Origin: Rhizobiaceae bacterium
GTDB taxonomy: Bacteria; Pseudomonadota; Alphaproteobacteria; Rhizobiales; Rhizobiaceae
Length of the DNA stretch: 64,000 nt
Reading direction: 5' to 3'
Assembly: GCA_017643025.1 (NCBI GenBank)
Contig: JAEPOG010000002.1
Coordinates: 558,001 to 622,000, forward strand
Shown here: positions 15,864 to 25,801 of the stretch, in pieces
Layout: every line of letters starts with the position of its first letter
Numbering within the stretch: the stretch's first letter is position 1
Program-made: the position numbers and the translations under genes
Notes under the pieces: generated by a model
Databases searched by the model: none
Told to the model about the DNA's origin: nothing
Seen by the model: the letters and a program-made list of their open reading frames with translations, nothing else

Positions 15864-17012
15864 CTATCCGAGAATGTCCCGCACCACGCGCATGAACACC
15901 CTGGCGCCGATGGGGATAAGATCGTCCGGAAAATCGTAGTCGGGGTTGTGAAGCTGCGGATGGCGTTCGCCGGCACCGAGGAAAAACATGGCCGATTTCG
16001 CGCCGTGGCCGAAGCGGCCGAAATCCTCTGACGCGCGCATCGGCAATTCGGCCTCGTCGTGGGTGACACCTTCGGCATCGAGTGCGGCGCGCAGACATGC
16101 CACTGCTTCGGGCTGGTTGAGGCTGGCGACAAAGACTTCGTGATAGTCGATTTCGCAGCTCAGGCCGTGTTCGGCGGCGACGCCTCGGGCCAATTTCTCT
16201 GCATCGCCGACAAGGAAATCCATGCGGTCGTCGAGCCGCGTGCGCAGTGTGACCCAGAGTTCGGCATAGCCGGGCGCGACGCCGAACACGGCCTCACCCA
16301 TATGGCAGTGGCCGACCGTGACCAAGCGGAAGTCGTCGCTTTCGAAGCTCGCCGCCGAGAGATCCGTCAGAGCCGGCATCAGACGCGACAGGGCGGGCAT
16401 CGGCGACACACCGGTCTCGGGCATGGATGAATGGGCGGTCTTTCCGGTCAGCACGATGCGCATACCGCGCGAAGCGCAATTGACGACGCCTTCCTTCAGC
16501 CGGACATGGCCAAGGGGGGTGCCGGGCAGATTGTGCAGGGAGAAAGCGAAGTCAGGGGCAATTGCCGCATAACGCGGATCGTCGATGACGCCAGCGGCGC
16601 CATTGCCGGTTTCCTCGGCGGGCTGGAACATGAGGATGACGCGGCCGCGTCGTGTACGCTGGCGGCCGAGTTGGCGCCCGACCGCGGCGAGGATGACGCT
16701 GTGACCCTCGTGGCCGCACATGTGCCCCTTGCCGGGCACCTTTGAGCGGTGCGGCAGGTCTGACACCTCCTCGATCGGCAATGCGTCGAGTTCGGAGCGC
16801 AGCAGCACTGTCGGACCGGGTTCGCCGCTGTCATAGACCATCGCGACGCCATGGCCGCCGAGCCCAGTCATCACTTCGTCGGGGCCGGTCGGTGCGAGGA
16901 AGGAGACAATCTCGCCGGCGGTCCGCTCCTCCTCATTGGAGATTTCGGGATACTGGTGGAGCTTGTGGCGGAAGGCGACAAGCTCAACGAGGTCTTGATT
17001 GGTTATCTGCAT
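15864..17012 (-). CDS. M20 family amidohydrolase (hippurate-hydrolase type)
   Basis: 382-residue metallo-amidohydrolase of the M20D group, which cleaves N-acyl amino acids or related amides. Metal-site motifs are GKGHMCGHEGHS, FQPAEETGNGA and the C-terminal RASEDFGRF. The usual CGHD is CGHE here (GAG codon). Start at ATG 17012, preceded by GGGAAG; a TTG six codons earlier is possible. It lies just after the FAD dehydrogenase and is probably co-transcribed. Substrate unknown. Confidence 0.88.
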   Translation of the reverse strand: MQITNQDLVELVAFRHKLHQYPEISNEEERTAGEIVSFLAPTGPDEVMTGLGGHGVAMVYDSGEPGPTVLLRSELDALPIEEVSDLPHRSKVPGKGHMCGHEGHSVILAAVGRQLGRQRTRRGRVILMFQPAEETGNGAAGVIDDPRYAAIAPDFAFSLHNLPGTPLGHVRLKEGVVNCASRGMRIVLTGKTAHSSMPETGVSPMPALSRLMPALTDLSAASFESDDFRLVTVGHCHMGEAVFGVAPGYAELWVTLRTRLDDRMDFLVGDAEKLARGVAAEHGLSCEIDYHEVFVASLNQPEAVACLRAALDAEGVTHDEAELPMRASEDFGRFGHGAKSAMFFLGAGERHPQLHNPDYDFPDDLIPIGARVFMRVVRDILG

Positions 17013-17030
17013 GGGACTTCCCGTGGACAA

Positions 17031-18683
17031 TCAGCCCGCCGCGTGGCGGCCTGCATTGCGGCCGGAGAAGATGCAACCGCCAAGGAAGGTGCCTTCCAGC
17101 GCGTTGTAGCCATGATAACCCCCGCCGCCGAAGCCGGCGGCCTCGCCCGCCGCATAGAGGCCGGGGATGGGCTCGCCCCTGGCGTCCAGCACCTGCGAAT
17201 CCAGATTGGTGTGGATGCCGCCCAGCGTCTTGCGGGTGAGGATGTGCAGCCGCACCGCGATCAGCGGACCGTTGGCGGGGTCGAGTATCTTGTGAGGGGT
17301 TGCAGTGCGGATCAGCTTGTCGCCGAGATAGTTGCGGGCGCCGCGAATGGCGGTCACCTGCGCATCCTTGGCGAACGGGTTGTCGATCTCCCGGTCGCGC
17401 GCCACGATCTGAGCCTCCAGCCGGTCGTGGTCGAGCATGGGCTTTTTGGTCAGCTTGTTCATGCCGGCGACGAGATCGCGGAGGTTGCTTGCGACGACGA
17501 AGTCCTCGCCCTTCTCCTTGAAGGCCTCGACCGGCGGCGGTGCGCCCGCACCGCGGCGGCTCTTCAGCACCGCGCTCCATTTCTTCGAGGTGAAGTCCGG
17601 GTTCTGCTCGGAGCCCGAAAGCGCGAATTCCTTCTTGATGATCTTCTGGGTCAGCACGAACCACGAATGCTCGTGGCCGGTAGAGAGAATCCGTTTCAGC
17701 GTCGACATGGTGTCGAAGCCGGGCAGGCAGGGCGGCTCCAGCCGCTCGCCCAGCGCGTCGAACCACATGGATGACGGGCCGGGCAGGATGCGGATGCCGT
17801 GCTCGGGCCAGATCGGCGACCAGTTCTTGACGCCCTCCGTGTAGTGCCACATGCGGTCGGTGTTGATGAGCGCGGCCCCGGCTTTCTTCGTGATGCCGAT
17901 CATGCGGCCGTCGACATGGTGCGGCACGCCGGCGACCATGGATTTGGGTGCGGGGCCGAGACGGTCGGCGGGCCAATTCTTACGGACGAGGTCGAAGTCG
18001 CCGCCGATGCCGCCGGACGCGACGATGACGACGCCTGCCTTCAGCTCGAACTCGCCGACCACCTTGCGACCGGATTTCTGGCCGCGCTCGACCGTCGAAG
18101 GCTCCAGCACTTCGCCAGCGACGCCGGCTACAGCGCCTTTCGATTTCATGATGCGTGAGACGCGGTGGCGGAACTTGAGCGTGATCAGGCCCGCCTTCTC
18201 GTGCTCCAGAACGCGCTTCTCGAACGGTTCGACCACGCCCGGTCCGGTGCCCCAGGTGATGTGGAAGCGCGGCACGGAATTGCCGTGGCAATGCGCCAGC
18301 GCGCCGCCACGCTCGGCCCAGCCGACGACCGGGAACCAGCGCATGCCGAGCGAATGCAGCCAGGGGCGCATTTCGCCGGCGGCGAAATCGACATAGGCCT
18401 CGGCCACCTTGCGCGGCCATTCGTCCTGCGGGCCATCGAACTGGGCCGAACCCAGCCAGTCCTGCAATGCGAGTTCGCGGCTGTCCCTGATGCGCAGGCG
18501 GCGCTGCTCGGGGCTGTCGACGAAGAACAGGCCGCCGAGCGACCAGAAGGCCTGACCGCCGAGCGAATTGGCGCCTTCCTGCTCAACGATGACGACGCGC
18601 TTGCCGGCGTCGGCCAGTTCGCAGGCCGCGACCAGCCCCGCCAGTCCGGCTCCGACGATGATGGCGTCAGCCTGTTCGGGCAT
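17031..18683 (-). CDS. FAD-binding dehydrogenase (fumarate-reductase/KsdD-like)
   Basis: 550-residue flavoprotein. The N-terminal dinucleotide loop IVGAGLAGLVAACELADAG, the mid-protein VIVASGGIGGDFDLV and a C-terminal GLYAAGEAAGFGGGGYHG with a final GGCIFSGRNAGRHAAG match the fumarate-reductase/3-ketosteroid-dehydrogenase flavoprotein superfamily. This long form is common and uncharacterised in rhizobia. No signal peptide. It is probably in one transcript with the M20 gene. Substrate unknown. Confidence 0.88.
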   Translation of the reverse strand: MPEQADAIIVGAGLAGLVAACELADAGKRVVIVEQEGANSLGGQAFWSLGGLFFVDSPEQRRLRIRDSRELALQDWLGSAQFDGPQDEWPRKVAEAYVDFAAGEMRPWLHSLGMRWFPVVGWAERGGALAHCHGNSVPRFHITWGTGPGVVEPFEKRVLEHEKAGLITLKFRHRVSRIMKSKGAVAGVAGEVLEPSTVERGQKSGRKVVGEFELKAGVVIVASGGIGGDFDLVRKNWPADRLGPAPKSMVAGVPHHVDGRMIGITKKAGAALINTDRMWHYTEGVKNWSPIWPEHGIRILPGPSSMWFDALGERLEPPCLPGFDTMSTLKRILSTGHEHSWFVLTQKIIKKEFALSGSEQNPDFTSKKWSAVLKSRRGAGAPPPVEAFKEKGEDFVVASNLRDLVAGMNKLTKKPMLDHDRLEAQIVARDREIDNPFAKDAQVTAIRGARNYLGDKLIRTATPHKILDPANGPLIAVRLHILTRKTLGGIHTNLDSQVLDARGEPIPGLYAAGEAAGFGGGGYHGYNALEGTFLGGCIFSGRNAGRHAAG

Positions 18684-18747
18684 GAAATCCTCCTCGCAAT
18701 TCCGTTCAATGTCGAACGGATCGATGCGAGGGGCAAGGGGCGGGCGG

Positions 18748-20232
18748 TCAGCCGCCGTACCGCGCTTCCAGATGGTTCCGGAAATGCACGGCGTTGAGCG
18801 GCTCGCCTGTGGCGCGTTCGATCAGTTCCGGGGTCGACCACCGGGAGCCTTGCGACCAGATGTGCTCGCGGCGCCAGTCGTTCAGTGCGTCGAAATGGCC
18901 TTGCTCCATCTGCGCGTCGATGTCCGGCATGTCGCGTGCGATCACCGCCCATTGCTGCGCGGCGATGAGCGCGCCCAGCGTATAGGACGGGAAATAGCCG
19001 ATGGCGCCCGACGGCCAGTGAACGTCCTGCATGGGTCCGTTGGCCGGGTCGTCGATCGTCGAAAGACCGAGATATTCGGTCATCTTGGCGTTCCACGCTT
19101 CCGGCAAGTCCCTGACCTCCAGCCGGCCCGCTATCAGGTCCTGCTCGAGCTCGTAGCGCAGGATGACGTGCAGCGGGTACGTCACTTCGTCGGCGTCAAC
19201 GCGGATCAGGCCGCGCTCGACGTGATGGACGTGCGGCAGGATGTCTTCGATCGACCAGTCTTCGCCGAGGTGGCGTTCGACCACCGGAAGCGCCCAACGC
19301 CAGAAGGCGGGGTTGCGGCCTATCTGCTTTTCCACGAACAGGCTCTGGCTTTCATGCATGGCCATGCCGCGCGCCTTGCCGAGCGGCCAGTGCGCCCATT
19401 CGCGCGGCAGGCCCTGTTCGTAGAGGGCGTGGCCGGTCTCGTGCAGCGTTCCCATCAATGAGGACAGGAACTCCGAGGTGCGGTAGCGCGTTGTGATGCG
19501 CACATCGGTCGGAACGCCACCGCAGAATGGATGGTGGGAGACAGACAGGCTGCCGTGGGTGAGATCGAAGCCGACTGCGGCCATCATGGCAAGGCCGAGT
19601 TCGCGCTGGCGCTCCACCGGATAGTTGCCCGAAAGCGGCTTCTTCGGCCGTGCGGCAAGACGCTTCTCCTGCGTGTCGAGCGCCTTGGGGACGAAGTCGA
19701 CCAGGAACACCTTGAGCTCTGCGAAGACCGGCGTGATGTCGGCAGCGCGGTTGCCGGGGTCGTATTGCTCCATCAGCGCGTCATAAGGCGCGAGGCCGAA
19801 GGCGTCCGCCCTCAGGGCCGCTTCTTCACGCGCGAGCTCGACCACGCCCTCGAGCGCCGGCTGGAAACCAGCCCAGTCGTTCTTCGCGCGCAGATCGCGC
19901 CACAGCTGCTCGCAGCGCATGCGAGTGGCTGTCTGGCGCTCCACGAATTCGGGCGGCAGGCAGGTAAGACCGGTCCATACGCGGCGGAACTCGCGCAATG
20001 CCGTTTGCTGGTCTTCGGATAGGTCCTCATTCTCGGCCGCAGCCAGCCAATCGCCGATCTCGGGCGCGGTGGCCTGGCGGTGATACATCCCGGCCAGCAC
20101 AGACATGGCTTCCGCCCGCGCCTCGCCGCCGCCGACCGCCATGTTGGTGGCCTCGTCGGCATGCAGGATTGACGTGGCATGCTCCAGCGCGTTCAGGCGG
20201 CGGCACAGCGCATCGAGTTTTTCAAACGACAT
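18748..20232 (-). CDS. M32 family metallocarboxypeptidase
   Basis: 494-residue cytoplasmic carboxypeptidase of the Taq/M32 type, which removes C-terminal residues from peptides. HEXXH zinc motif HETGHALYEQG at about residue 262, with the family signatures SVSHHPFCGG..TDVRITTRY and IRVDADEVTYPLHVILRYELE. Start at MSFEKLDALCRRL (20232); the frame upstream runs 18 further residues without support. Full length for the family. Confidence 0.95.
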   Translation of the reverse strand: MSFEKLDALCRRLNALEHATSILHADEATNMAVGGGEARAEAMSVLAGMYHRQATAPEIGDWLAAAENEDLSEDQQTALREFRRVWTGLTCLPPEFVERQTATRMRCEQLWRDLRAKNDWAGFQPALEGVVELAREEAALRADAFGLAPYDALMEQYDPGNRAADITPVFAELKVFLVDFVPKALDTQEKRLAARPKKPLSGNYPVERQRELGLAMMAAVGFDLTHGSLSVSHHPFCGGVPTDVRITTRYRTSEFLSSLMGTLHETGHALYEQGLPREWAHWPLGKARGMAMHESQSLFVEKQIGRNPAFWRWALPVVERHLGEDWSIEDILPHVHHVERGLIRVDADEVTYPLHVILRYELEQDLIAGRLEVRDLPEAWNAKMTEYLGLSTIDDPANGPMQDVHWPSGAIGYFPSYTLGALIAAQQWAVIARDMPDIDAQMEQGHFDALNDWRREHIWSQGSRWSTPELIERATGEPLNAVHFRNHLEARYGG

Positions 20233-20321
20233 GGGATCCTCGAGAATTGGTCCGCGCACAGGATACGAACCGGCGCGCTCGTGCAAGCCGGAACCAGTGA
20301 GCCAGCGGTTCGCTCGGAACC

Positions 20322-21353
20322 CTATTTCTCGGTGAGCTTCAGCTCGATGCGGCGGTTTTTGTCGCGAGCGTCCGCAGTGTCTGCCGGATCGAGCGGCTGG
20401 AACTCGCCGAAGCCGGCGGCCACAAGGCGCGTGGCAGGCACGCCTTCCTCGATCAGGAACTTGACGACCGAGGTGGCGCGGGCGGTGGACAGCTCCCAGT
20501 TGTCGCGGTAGCGCCCGGCGCCTGAAAGCGGAATGTTGTCGGTGTGACCGTCGACGCGCAGCACCCAGTCAATCTCCGGCGGGATTTCGCGGGATAGATC
20601 GATCAGCGCGTCGGCAAGCTTGGCCATTTCCTCGCGTCCCGCGTCGTTGATGACCTCGGAGCCGGACGGAAACAGGACCTCGGACTGGAAGACGAAGCGG
20701 TCGCCGACAATGCGGATGTTCTCGCGGTCGGAGAGGATCTCACGCAGCCGGCCGAAGAAGTCGGACCGGTAGCGGTTCAACTCCTGAACGCGCTGCGCCA
20801 GCGCGACATTCAGCCGGCGGCCGAGATCGGCGATCTTGGTGTTCGATTCGCGGTCGCGCTGCTCGGAAACCTCAAGTGCGGCCTCCAGCGCGCCGATCTG
20901 CTTGCGCAATGCGGCGATCTGCTGGTTGAGCAGTTCCACCTGGCTGAGCGCGCGCTGGCTGATCTGTTTCTCGTCGTCGAGCTGTTCGCTGAGCGCCCCG
21001 ATTCGGGCCTGCGCTTCGGCACCAGCGCCCGCGCCCGCCGCCAGTAGCTGTTGCAGCCGGCTGCGCTCCTGTTCCACATCCGACAGAGATGCCGACAAGG
21101 CCGCCAGCTGGTCCTCAGCGTCCTGCGTGTTTGAGCGCTCGAGCGCGAGGAGCTGGGTGAGTTCGTTGATCTGGGCGTTGAGGCGCACCAGCACCTCGTC
21201 GCGCTCGGTCACTTCCTGGCTGAGCAGGAACTGCGCCAGCACGAAGACCGACAGCAGGAACATGATGGCGAGCAGAAGCGTCGCCAGGGCATCGACGAAA
21301 CCCGGCCAGTAGTCGACGACGCGGCCGGTGCGCCGTGCGCGCGCAAGCGCCAT
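20322..21353 (-). CDS. MotB/OmpA-like peptidoglycan-binding stator-type protein
   Basis: 343 residues. A short cytoplasmic N terminus precedes one transmembrane helix starting GFVDALATLLLAIMFLL, whose Asp is placed like the ion-binding Asp of MotB/TolR. A coiled coil follows at about residues 40-190, and a C-terminal OmpA-like domain (RVDGHTDNIPL, NWELSTARATSVVKFL, NRRIELKL) binds peptidoglycan. The ATG lies one base after the MotA-like stop. The pair is probably an ion-driven motor in the inner membrane; its task is unknown. It is not the flagellar MotB by context. Confidence 0.87.
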   Translation of the reverse strand: MALARARRTGRVVDYWPGFVDALATLLLAIMFLLSVFVLAQFLLSQEVTERDEVLVRLNAQINELTQLLALERSNTQDAEDQLAALSASLSDVEQERSRLQQLLAAGAGAGAEAQARIGALSEQLDDEKQISQRALSQVELLNQQIAALRKQIGALEAALEVSEQRDRESNTKIADLGRRLNVALAQRVQELNRYRSDFFGRLREILSDRENIRIVGDRFVFQSEVLFPSGSEVINDAGREEMAKLADALIDLSREIPPEIDWVLRVDGHTDNIPLSGAGRYRDNWELSTARATSVVKFLIEEGVPATRLVAAGFGEFQPLDPADTADARDKNRRIELKLTEK

Positions 21354-21354
21354 C

Positions 21355-22383
21355 TCAGCGCTTCTCCTGCCTGTTCAGGGCAACCGCGATCTTGTCCAGC
21401 GTGTCCTTGAGCGCTTTCTGGTCCTTGGACTGCGCCTCGACCCAGTCGCGCATCATCTGCTGTTCGGTGCGCATATTCTTCACCAGGCCGGAAATGCCGT
21501 CGGCAAGGCTCGCCATGGACGCGGCGATGCGCGGGTTCGAGGCGCCGCCCTGCTCCTGCATGGAGCGCAGGCGATCGGCCAGCGCCTTCATTTCTTCCGA
21601 GGTGCCCGCCTTGTCGCCGCCGGCGACCGGAATGTCGGAGCTGAGGTCAGTCACACTGGAGAGCCAGTTTTCCAGTTCGGTGTAAAAGCGGTTCTGGGCA
21701 CGGCCGGCCTGAAGGTCGAGGAAACCGAGGATCAGCGAGCCGGAAAGGCCGAAGAGCGACGACGAGAATGCCGTGCCCATGCCGCCCAACGGCGCGGCGA
21801 GGCCGGATTTCAGAGCTGCCAGAACGTCGTTGGTATCGCCGGAGCCGGGGTCAAGCGAGGCGATTGTGTCGCCGATCGAGCCGATCGTCTGCAGCAGTCC
21901 CCAGAATGTGCCGAGCAGGCCGAGGAAGACGAGCAGCCCGATCAGGTAGCGCGAGATGTCGCGGCTTTCGTCGAGGCGCGTCGCGATCGAATCCAGAATG
22001 GACCGCATCGAGCTGGTCGACAGCGCCATGGTGGACGAGCGGCTGAGCAAAGCGCGCATGGGCGCCAGCAAGATCGGGTCGCGGCTTTCCGATCCGGCGC
22101 GGAAGGAATTGACCCAGCGCACTTCGCGGAAAAGCCGCCCCACCTGCATGAAGGCGAGCAATACGCCGACGCCCAGCACGCCGAGGATCAGGCCATTCAG
22201 GCCAGGGTTGGTGTAGAAGGCCGATGCGATCTGCCGGTACAAAATGGCTGCCACGAAGCCGGAGATCGCAAGGAAGACCAGCATCGAAAGCAGGAAGACC
22301 TGCGGGCTGGACAGGCTGCGCGGATCATATTCCGCCTCCTCGCTTTCCGAGGAATCCATGCCCAGCGATCTAAACAATGCCAT
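21355..22383 (-). CDS. MotA/TolQ/ExbB-like proton-channel protein
   Basis: 342 residues with four predicted helices: two near residues 29-50 and 62-84, then LIGLLVFLGLLGTFWGLLQT and GMGTAFSSSLFGLSGSLILGF, the last two resembling the channel-forming helices of MotA/TolQ/ExbB. The cytoplasmic C-terminal tail is helical. Start at MALFRSLGMDS (22383). It is adjacent to the OmpA/MotB-like partner and forms with it a two-gene motor module, separate from tolQR in this same window. Confidence 0.87.
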   Translation of the reverse strand: MALFRSLGMDSSESEEAEYDPRSLSSPQVFLLSMLVFLAISGFVAAILYRQIASAFYTNPGLNGLILGVLGVGVLLAFMQVGRLFREVRWVNSFRAGSESRDPILLAPMRALLSRSSTMALSTSSMRSILDSIATRLDESRDISRYLIGLLVFLGLLGTFWGLLQTIGSIGDTIASLDPGSGDTNDVLAALKSGLAAPLGGMGTAFSSSLFGLSGSLILGFLDLQAGRAQNRFYTELENWLSSVTDLSSDIPVAGGDKAGTSEEMKALADRLRSMQEQGGASNPRIAASMASLADGISGLVKNMRTEQQMMRDWVEAQSKDQKALKDTLDKIAVALNRQEKR

Positions 22384-22503
22384 CGACAGCCCCGATTCAT
22401 GCCCGCCACAGAGTGTGCAGGACTCTAAACGGAATTGTGACGAAATTGAAAGGAGAGCCAACTCGGCTCTCCAAGTTCGTCAATCATTGCGTCGCCGCCG
22501 GTT

Positions 22504-23304
22504 TCAGCTGGCCGGAACCTGCTTTGCAAGGGTTGCAAGCAGCGCCTTGTGGATCGCCTCGTTGCCGGCCACGATGGTGCCATTGTCGAACATCGCGTCA
22601 CCCCCCTGGCGATCGGATGCGAAGCCGCCCGCCTCGCGCACCATCAGAATGCCGGCAGCGAGGTCCCATGGGGAAAGAGCGTCTTCCCAGAAACCATCCA
22701 TGCGGCCAGCAGCGACATAGGCAAGGTCGAGCGCGGCCGAGCCAAGACGGCGGATGCCGGCGGATTCGATCATGACGTTGCGCAGGTCGGCGAGCGCCCG
22801 GCCGTGATGGCCGCGTCCGAGATGCGGGATGCCCGTGCCGACGACGCAGTCGACCAGCTTCGTGCGGCCTGCGACGCGCATGCGCCGGTCGTTGAGGAAG
22901 GCGCCGCCGCCACGCTCGGCGGTGTAGAGCTCGTCCATCGCCGGATTGAAAATGACGCCGGCAATCAGCTGACCTTGCCGTTCGAGGCCGATCGAGATCG
23001 AAAATATCGGAATGCCGTGCAGGAAGTTGGTCGTGCCGTCGAGCGGATCGACGATCCAGCGGTGCTGGCCGTCATCGCCGTCGACGGCGCCGCGTTCTTC
23101 CATCAGAAACGAGTAGCCGGGGCGTGCGCGCGACAGCTCGTTGTAGATGATCTCCTCGGCCTTGCGGTCGGCCTGGCTGACATAGTCGCCGGGGCCTTTG
23201 AGCGAGACCTGCAGGTTCTGCACCTCGCCGAAATCGCGCGACAGGGAGCGGCCCGCCTTGAGGGCAGCCTGCACCATCACATTGAGGATTGCGGAACGCG
23301 CCAT
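22504..23304 (-). CDS. suhB: Inositol-1-monophosphatase family protein
   Basis: 266-residue Mg-dependent sugar phosphatase. Metal motifs: IVDPLDGTTNFLHGIP (about residue 84) and WDLAAGILMVREAGG (about 212), with the EE pair in SFLMEERGAVDG. It dephosphorylates inositol-1-phosphate or a related sugar phosphate. The gene starts 11 bases after efp and is probably co-transcribed with it. Confidence 0.93.
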   Translation of the reverse strand: MARSAILNVMVQAALKAGRSLSRDFGEVQNLQVSLKGPGDYVSQADRKAEEIIYNELSRARPGYSFLMEERGAVDGDDGQHRWIVDPLDGTTNFLHGIPIFSISIGLERQGQLIAGVIFNPAMDELYTAERGGGAFLNDRRMRVAGRTKLVDCVVGTGIPHLGRGHHGRALADLRNVMIESAGIRRLGSAALDLAYVAAGRMDGFWEDALSPWDLAAGILMVREAGGFASDRQGGDAMFDNGTIVAGNEAIHKALLATLAKQVPAS

Positions 23305-23315
23305 GTCAGTGCCGC

Positions 23316-23879
23316 TTAGTCGGCGCGGCGGATATAGGTGATTTCACTGGTGTCGACGATGATGCGCTCGCCCGCCGTGATGAAGGGCGGGACCATGACG
23401 CGCACGCCGTTTTCCATCACAGCCGGCTTGTAGGACGAGGCCGCCGTCTGGCCTTTGACCACCGGGTCGGCCTCGGTCACTTCCAGCACGACCTGATCAG
23501 GCAGCGAGATGCCGATCGGCTTTTCCTCGTAGAGCTCGACGGTGACGGTCATGCCATCCTGGAGGAAGGCGGCGCGGTCGCCGACGAAGTCCTTCTGCAG
23601 CTCGAGCTGCTCGTAGGTCTCCGTATCCATGAAGACCAGCATTTCGCCCTGCTCGTAGAGATAGGAGAAGTCCTTCTGCTCGAGGCGGACCTTCTCGACC
23701 GTCTCGGCGGCGCGGAAACGCTCGTTGAGCTTGGTGCCGTCGATCAGGTTCTTGAGCTCGACCTGATTGTAGGCGCCGCCCTTGCCGGGCTTCACCGCGT
23801 TGGTCTTCACCGCCACCCAGAGGCCGCCATCGTGCTCGATGACATTGCCTGGACGAATTTCATTGCCGTTGATTTTCAT
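23316..23879 (-). CDS. efp: Translation elongation factor P
   Basis: 187-residue EF-P, which relieves ribosome stalling at polyproline. Start at [12 protein letters not shown] (23879); the longer frame adds 21 unlikely residues. The loop PGKGGAYNQ retains the lysine that EpmA modifies in other bacteria. The three beta-barrel domains have normal length, with the C-terminal signature [20 protein letters not shown]. First gene of the efp-suhB pair. Confidence 0.95.
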   Translation of the reverse strand: MKINGNEIRPGNVIEHDGGLWVAVKTNAVKPGKGGAYNQVELKNLIDGTKLNERFRAAETVEKVRLEQKDFSYLYEQGEMLVFMDTETYEQLELQKDFVGDRAAFLQDGMTVTVELYEEKPIGISLPDQVVLEVTEADPVVKGQTAASSYKPAVMENGVRVMVPPFITAGERIIVDTSEITYIRRAD

Positions 23880-23973
23880 GGTTCGCCGTAGATGGAGGGG
23901 TTCGTTTGCCGGTGGCCGGCTTTTCGCGGCCTCCATCACCACAATTCCGGCAGGGAAGCAAGGGGAGCGGCCG

Positions 23974-24972
23974 CTAACGCAGCCTGTTGGCCTGAGCGAT
24001 GGCGTCGCGCCTTTGTTCCTCGGTCAGGCCTTCCAGGAACACATCCATCTCGGGGTCCACAAGACCGGCGCGGCGGGCGAGGATGTACCAGGCCGCCGCA
24101 GTCACCGAATCCGGATCGGTCCCGACGCCGGCGCGGTAGAGCTTGGCGAGGCGGTTCTGGGCGGCGACGTTGCCGATCTCCGCTGCTCGTTTCAGCCAGG
24201 CAAAGCCGGCTTCCTCGTCGCGCTCGCCGCCTCGACCCTCGACAAGCCAGGTGCCGAGTTCCAGCTGCGCCGTGTCGTAGCTCTGCGACGCCGCGCGCTC
24301 GAGCCAGCGGCGGGCAATCGCCTCGTCGCGGTCCTTGTCGCCGGCGCCGCTGACATAAACCTGCGCCATCGCATATTGCGCATCGGGCAGCCCAGAGCGG
24401 GCCGCCTTCTCGAAAAAGTCGATCGCCCGCTCCAGCCCGGCTGAGCCCGGCTGCCGGTCGAGCAGCATCTGCGCGAAGTTGAACTGGGCGAGCCGGTTGC
24501 CGGCGTTCGCCGCCTCTTCCATCAGTGCAAAGGCCTGCTCCTCGTCCTTCTCGAAATGCTTGCCGTCAATGAGAAGCAGCGCGTACTGGAACTGGGCGTC
24601 GAGATTGCCCTGTTCGGCGGCGCGCCGGTACCACTGGGCGGCCTGTTCGGGATCGCGGCGAACACCAAGGCCGCGCGCATAGATTTCGGCGACCAGCGTC
24701 TGCGCCGCGGCATCGCCCTCCTCGGCCCGCGGCCGGGCAAGATTCAGCGCGGTGATGTAGAGACCGCGCTGGAACGCGCCGAATGCCGGGTCGGGGACCT
24801 TGCCGAAGCGGCGCGGGTCGACGTTGGGAGCCGGCGCATCAAGGTCGGTTGGCGCGGGAAGCACGACCACATGGTCGTCGGCTGCCGGTTCGTCCTCGGT
24901 TGCGGCCAGAGCAATTGTGCTTCCAAGGGCGAAGGCCAGACCCGCGGCGAGTATTGTGGCGAACGGGCGCAT
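23974..24972 (-). CDS. Sel1-repeat (SLR) exported protein
   Basis: 332 residues. A signal peptide (cleavage near IALAATEDE) is followed by about six Sel1-like tetratricopeptide repeats, for example [20 protein letters not shown] and [18 protein letters not shown]. Such proteins scaffold periplasmic or outer-membrane complexes; the partner here is unknown. Its ATG directly follows the stop of the ThiE-like gene (TGAATG), so translation is probably coupled. Confidence 0.88.
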   Translation of the reverse strand: MRPFATILAAGLAFALGSTIALAATEDEPAADDHVVVLPAPTDLDAPAPNVDPRRFGKVPDPAFGAFQRGLYITALNLARPRAEEGDAAAQTLVAEIYARGLGVRRDPEQAAQWYRRAAEQGNLDAQFQYALLLIDGKHFEKDEEQAFALMEEAANAGNRLAQFNFAQMLLDRQPGSAGLERAIDFFEKAARSGLPDAQYAMAQVYVSGAGDKDRDEAIARRWLERAASQSYDTAQLELGTWLVEGRGGERDEEAGFAWLKRAAEIGNVAAQNRLAKLYRAGVGTDPDSVTAAAWYILARRAGLVDPEMDVFLEGLTEEQRRDAIAQANRLR

Positions 24973-25635
24973 TCAGGCGGCCTCGAAACGCGGGGCGTCG
25001 GAGTCGAGCAGCGCGTTGGCGCGCGCAACCTCCTCCGCCGGGTCGCGGCCCTCGCCGAATACCGCGGCCGAGAGCGCAACGAATTCCGCGCCAGTGGCGG
25101 CAACCGCTGCTATCGAGTCCGTATCGCTTCCGCCCAGAACCACGCAGGGGATCGAAACCATCTCCGCCCACCATGAGGCGAGCGACAGGTTGCGCGGATG
25201 CGGTTCCGGCTTGTTGTCAAAACCGAAGCGACCGAAAAACAGATAGTCCGGCTGGCACTCGCCGAGATTGAGCGCGTCGTCGCGCGACTTCGCACCGCCT
25301 GCGCCGACCATCATCCTGCTGGCAAAGCGGTCGATGACATCCGCAAGCGCAGCCGGGCCGCCGTCGACGTGGACGCCATCGGCCTTGAGGCGGCCGGCTA
25401 TGCGCGTATCGCCGGCGACGACGGCAGCCACACCGGCCTGCTGCGCGACGGGGACAAGCTTCTCGCAGAGCGCCTGGAAAGCATCTTCGCCGAGGCCGTA
25501 TTGCGGAAGGATCAGAGAGGCGACGTCTCCGCCTGCAAGCGCTGCCGACAGTCTCGCGGCCGCATCGTCCGGCGCGCCATTATCGGGCCAGATCAGAACA
25601 AGGCGGCAGCGGTTTGGTTCGGTGGCTTCAGGCAT
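24973..25635 (-). CDS. Thiamine-phosphate-synthase-like protein
   Basis: 220 residues with a TIM-barrel pattern related to ThiE: VVAGDTRIAGRLKADGVHVD, MMVGAGGAKSRDDAL, PDYLFFGRFGFDNKPE and IPCVVLGGSDTDSIAAVAATGAEFVALSAAVF. The pyrophosphate-binding and catalytic residues of canonical ThiE look poorly kept, so it may be a divergent paralogue rather than the biosynthetic enzyme. Start at MPEATEPNRCRL after GCGGGA. No other thi gene is in the window. Confidence 0.75.
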   Translation of the reverse strand: MPEATEPNRCRLVLIWPDNGAPDDAAARLSAALAGGDVASLILPQYGLGEDAFQALCEKLVPVAQQAGVAAVVAGDTRIAGRLKADGVHVDGGPAALADVIDRFASRMMVGAGGAKSRDDALNLGECQPDYLFFGRFGFDNKPEPHPRNLSLASWWAEMVSIPCVVLGGSDTDSIAAVAATGAEFVALSAAVFGEGRDPAEEVARANALLDSDAPRFEAA

Positions 25636-25801
25636 GCAGGTCCCGCTCAGGTTCCGTCTCATTGCGAGGCGATCATGGTGTGAATTTGGCATAGACCAGC
25701 CGGCACGGGAGGAACAGGGGGGCGAGTTCACGGCGGCGTACCTGATTGCGCGCGTTGGCACTCGCCATCCGGGCGCAAAGCGGGTAGTGCGGGCATTCCT
25801 C

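Noticed and set aside
20322..22383. Zorya (ZorA/ZorB) anti-phage system
   Set aside because: The motor pair resembles ZorAB in layout, but the long coiled coil is in the B partner, no ZorC/D/E nuclease or helicase is nearby, and the neighbours efp and suhB are core genes.
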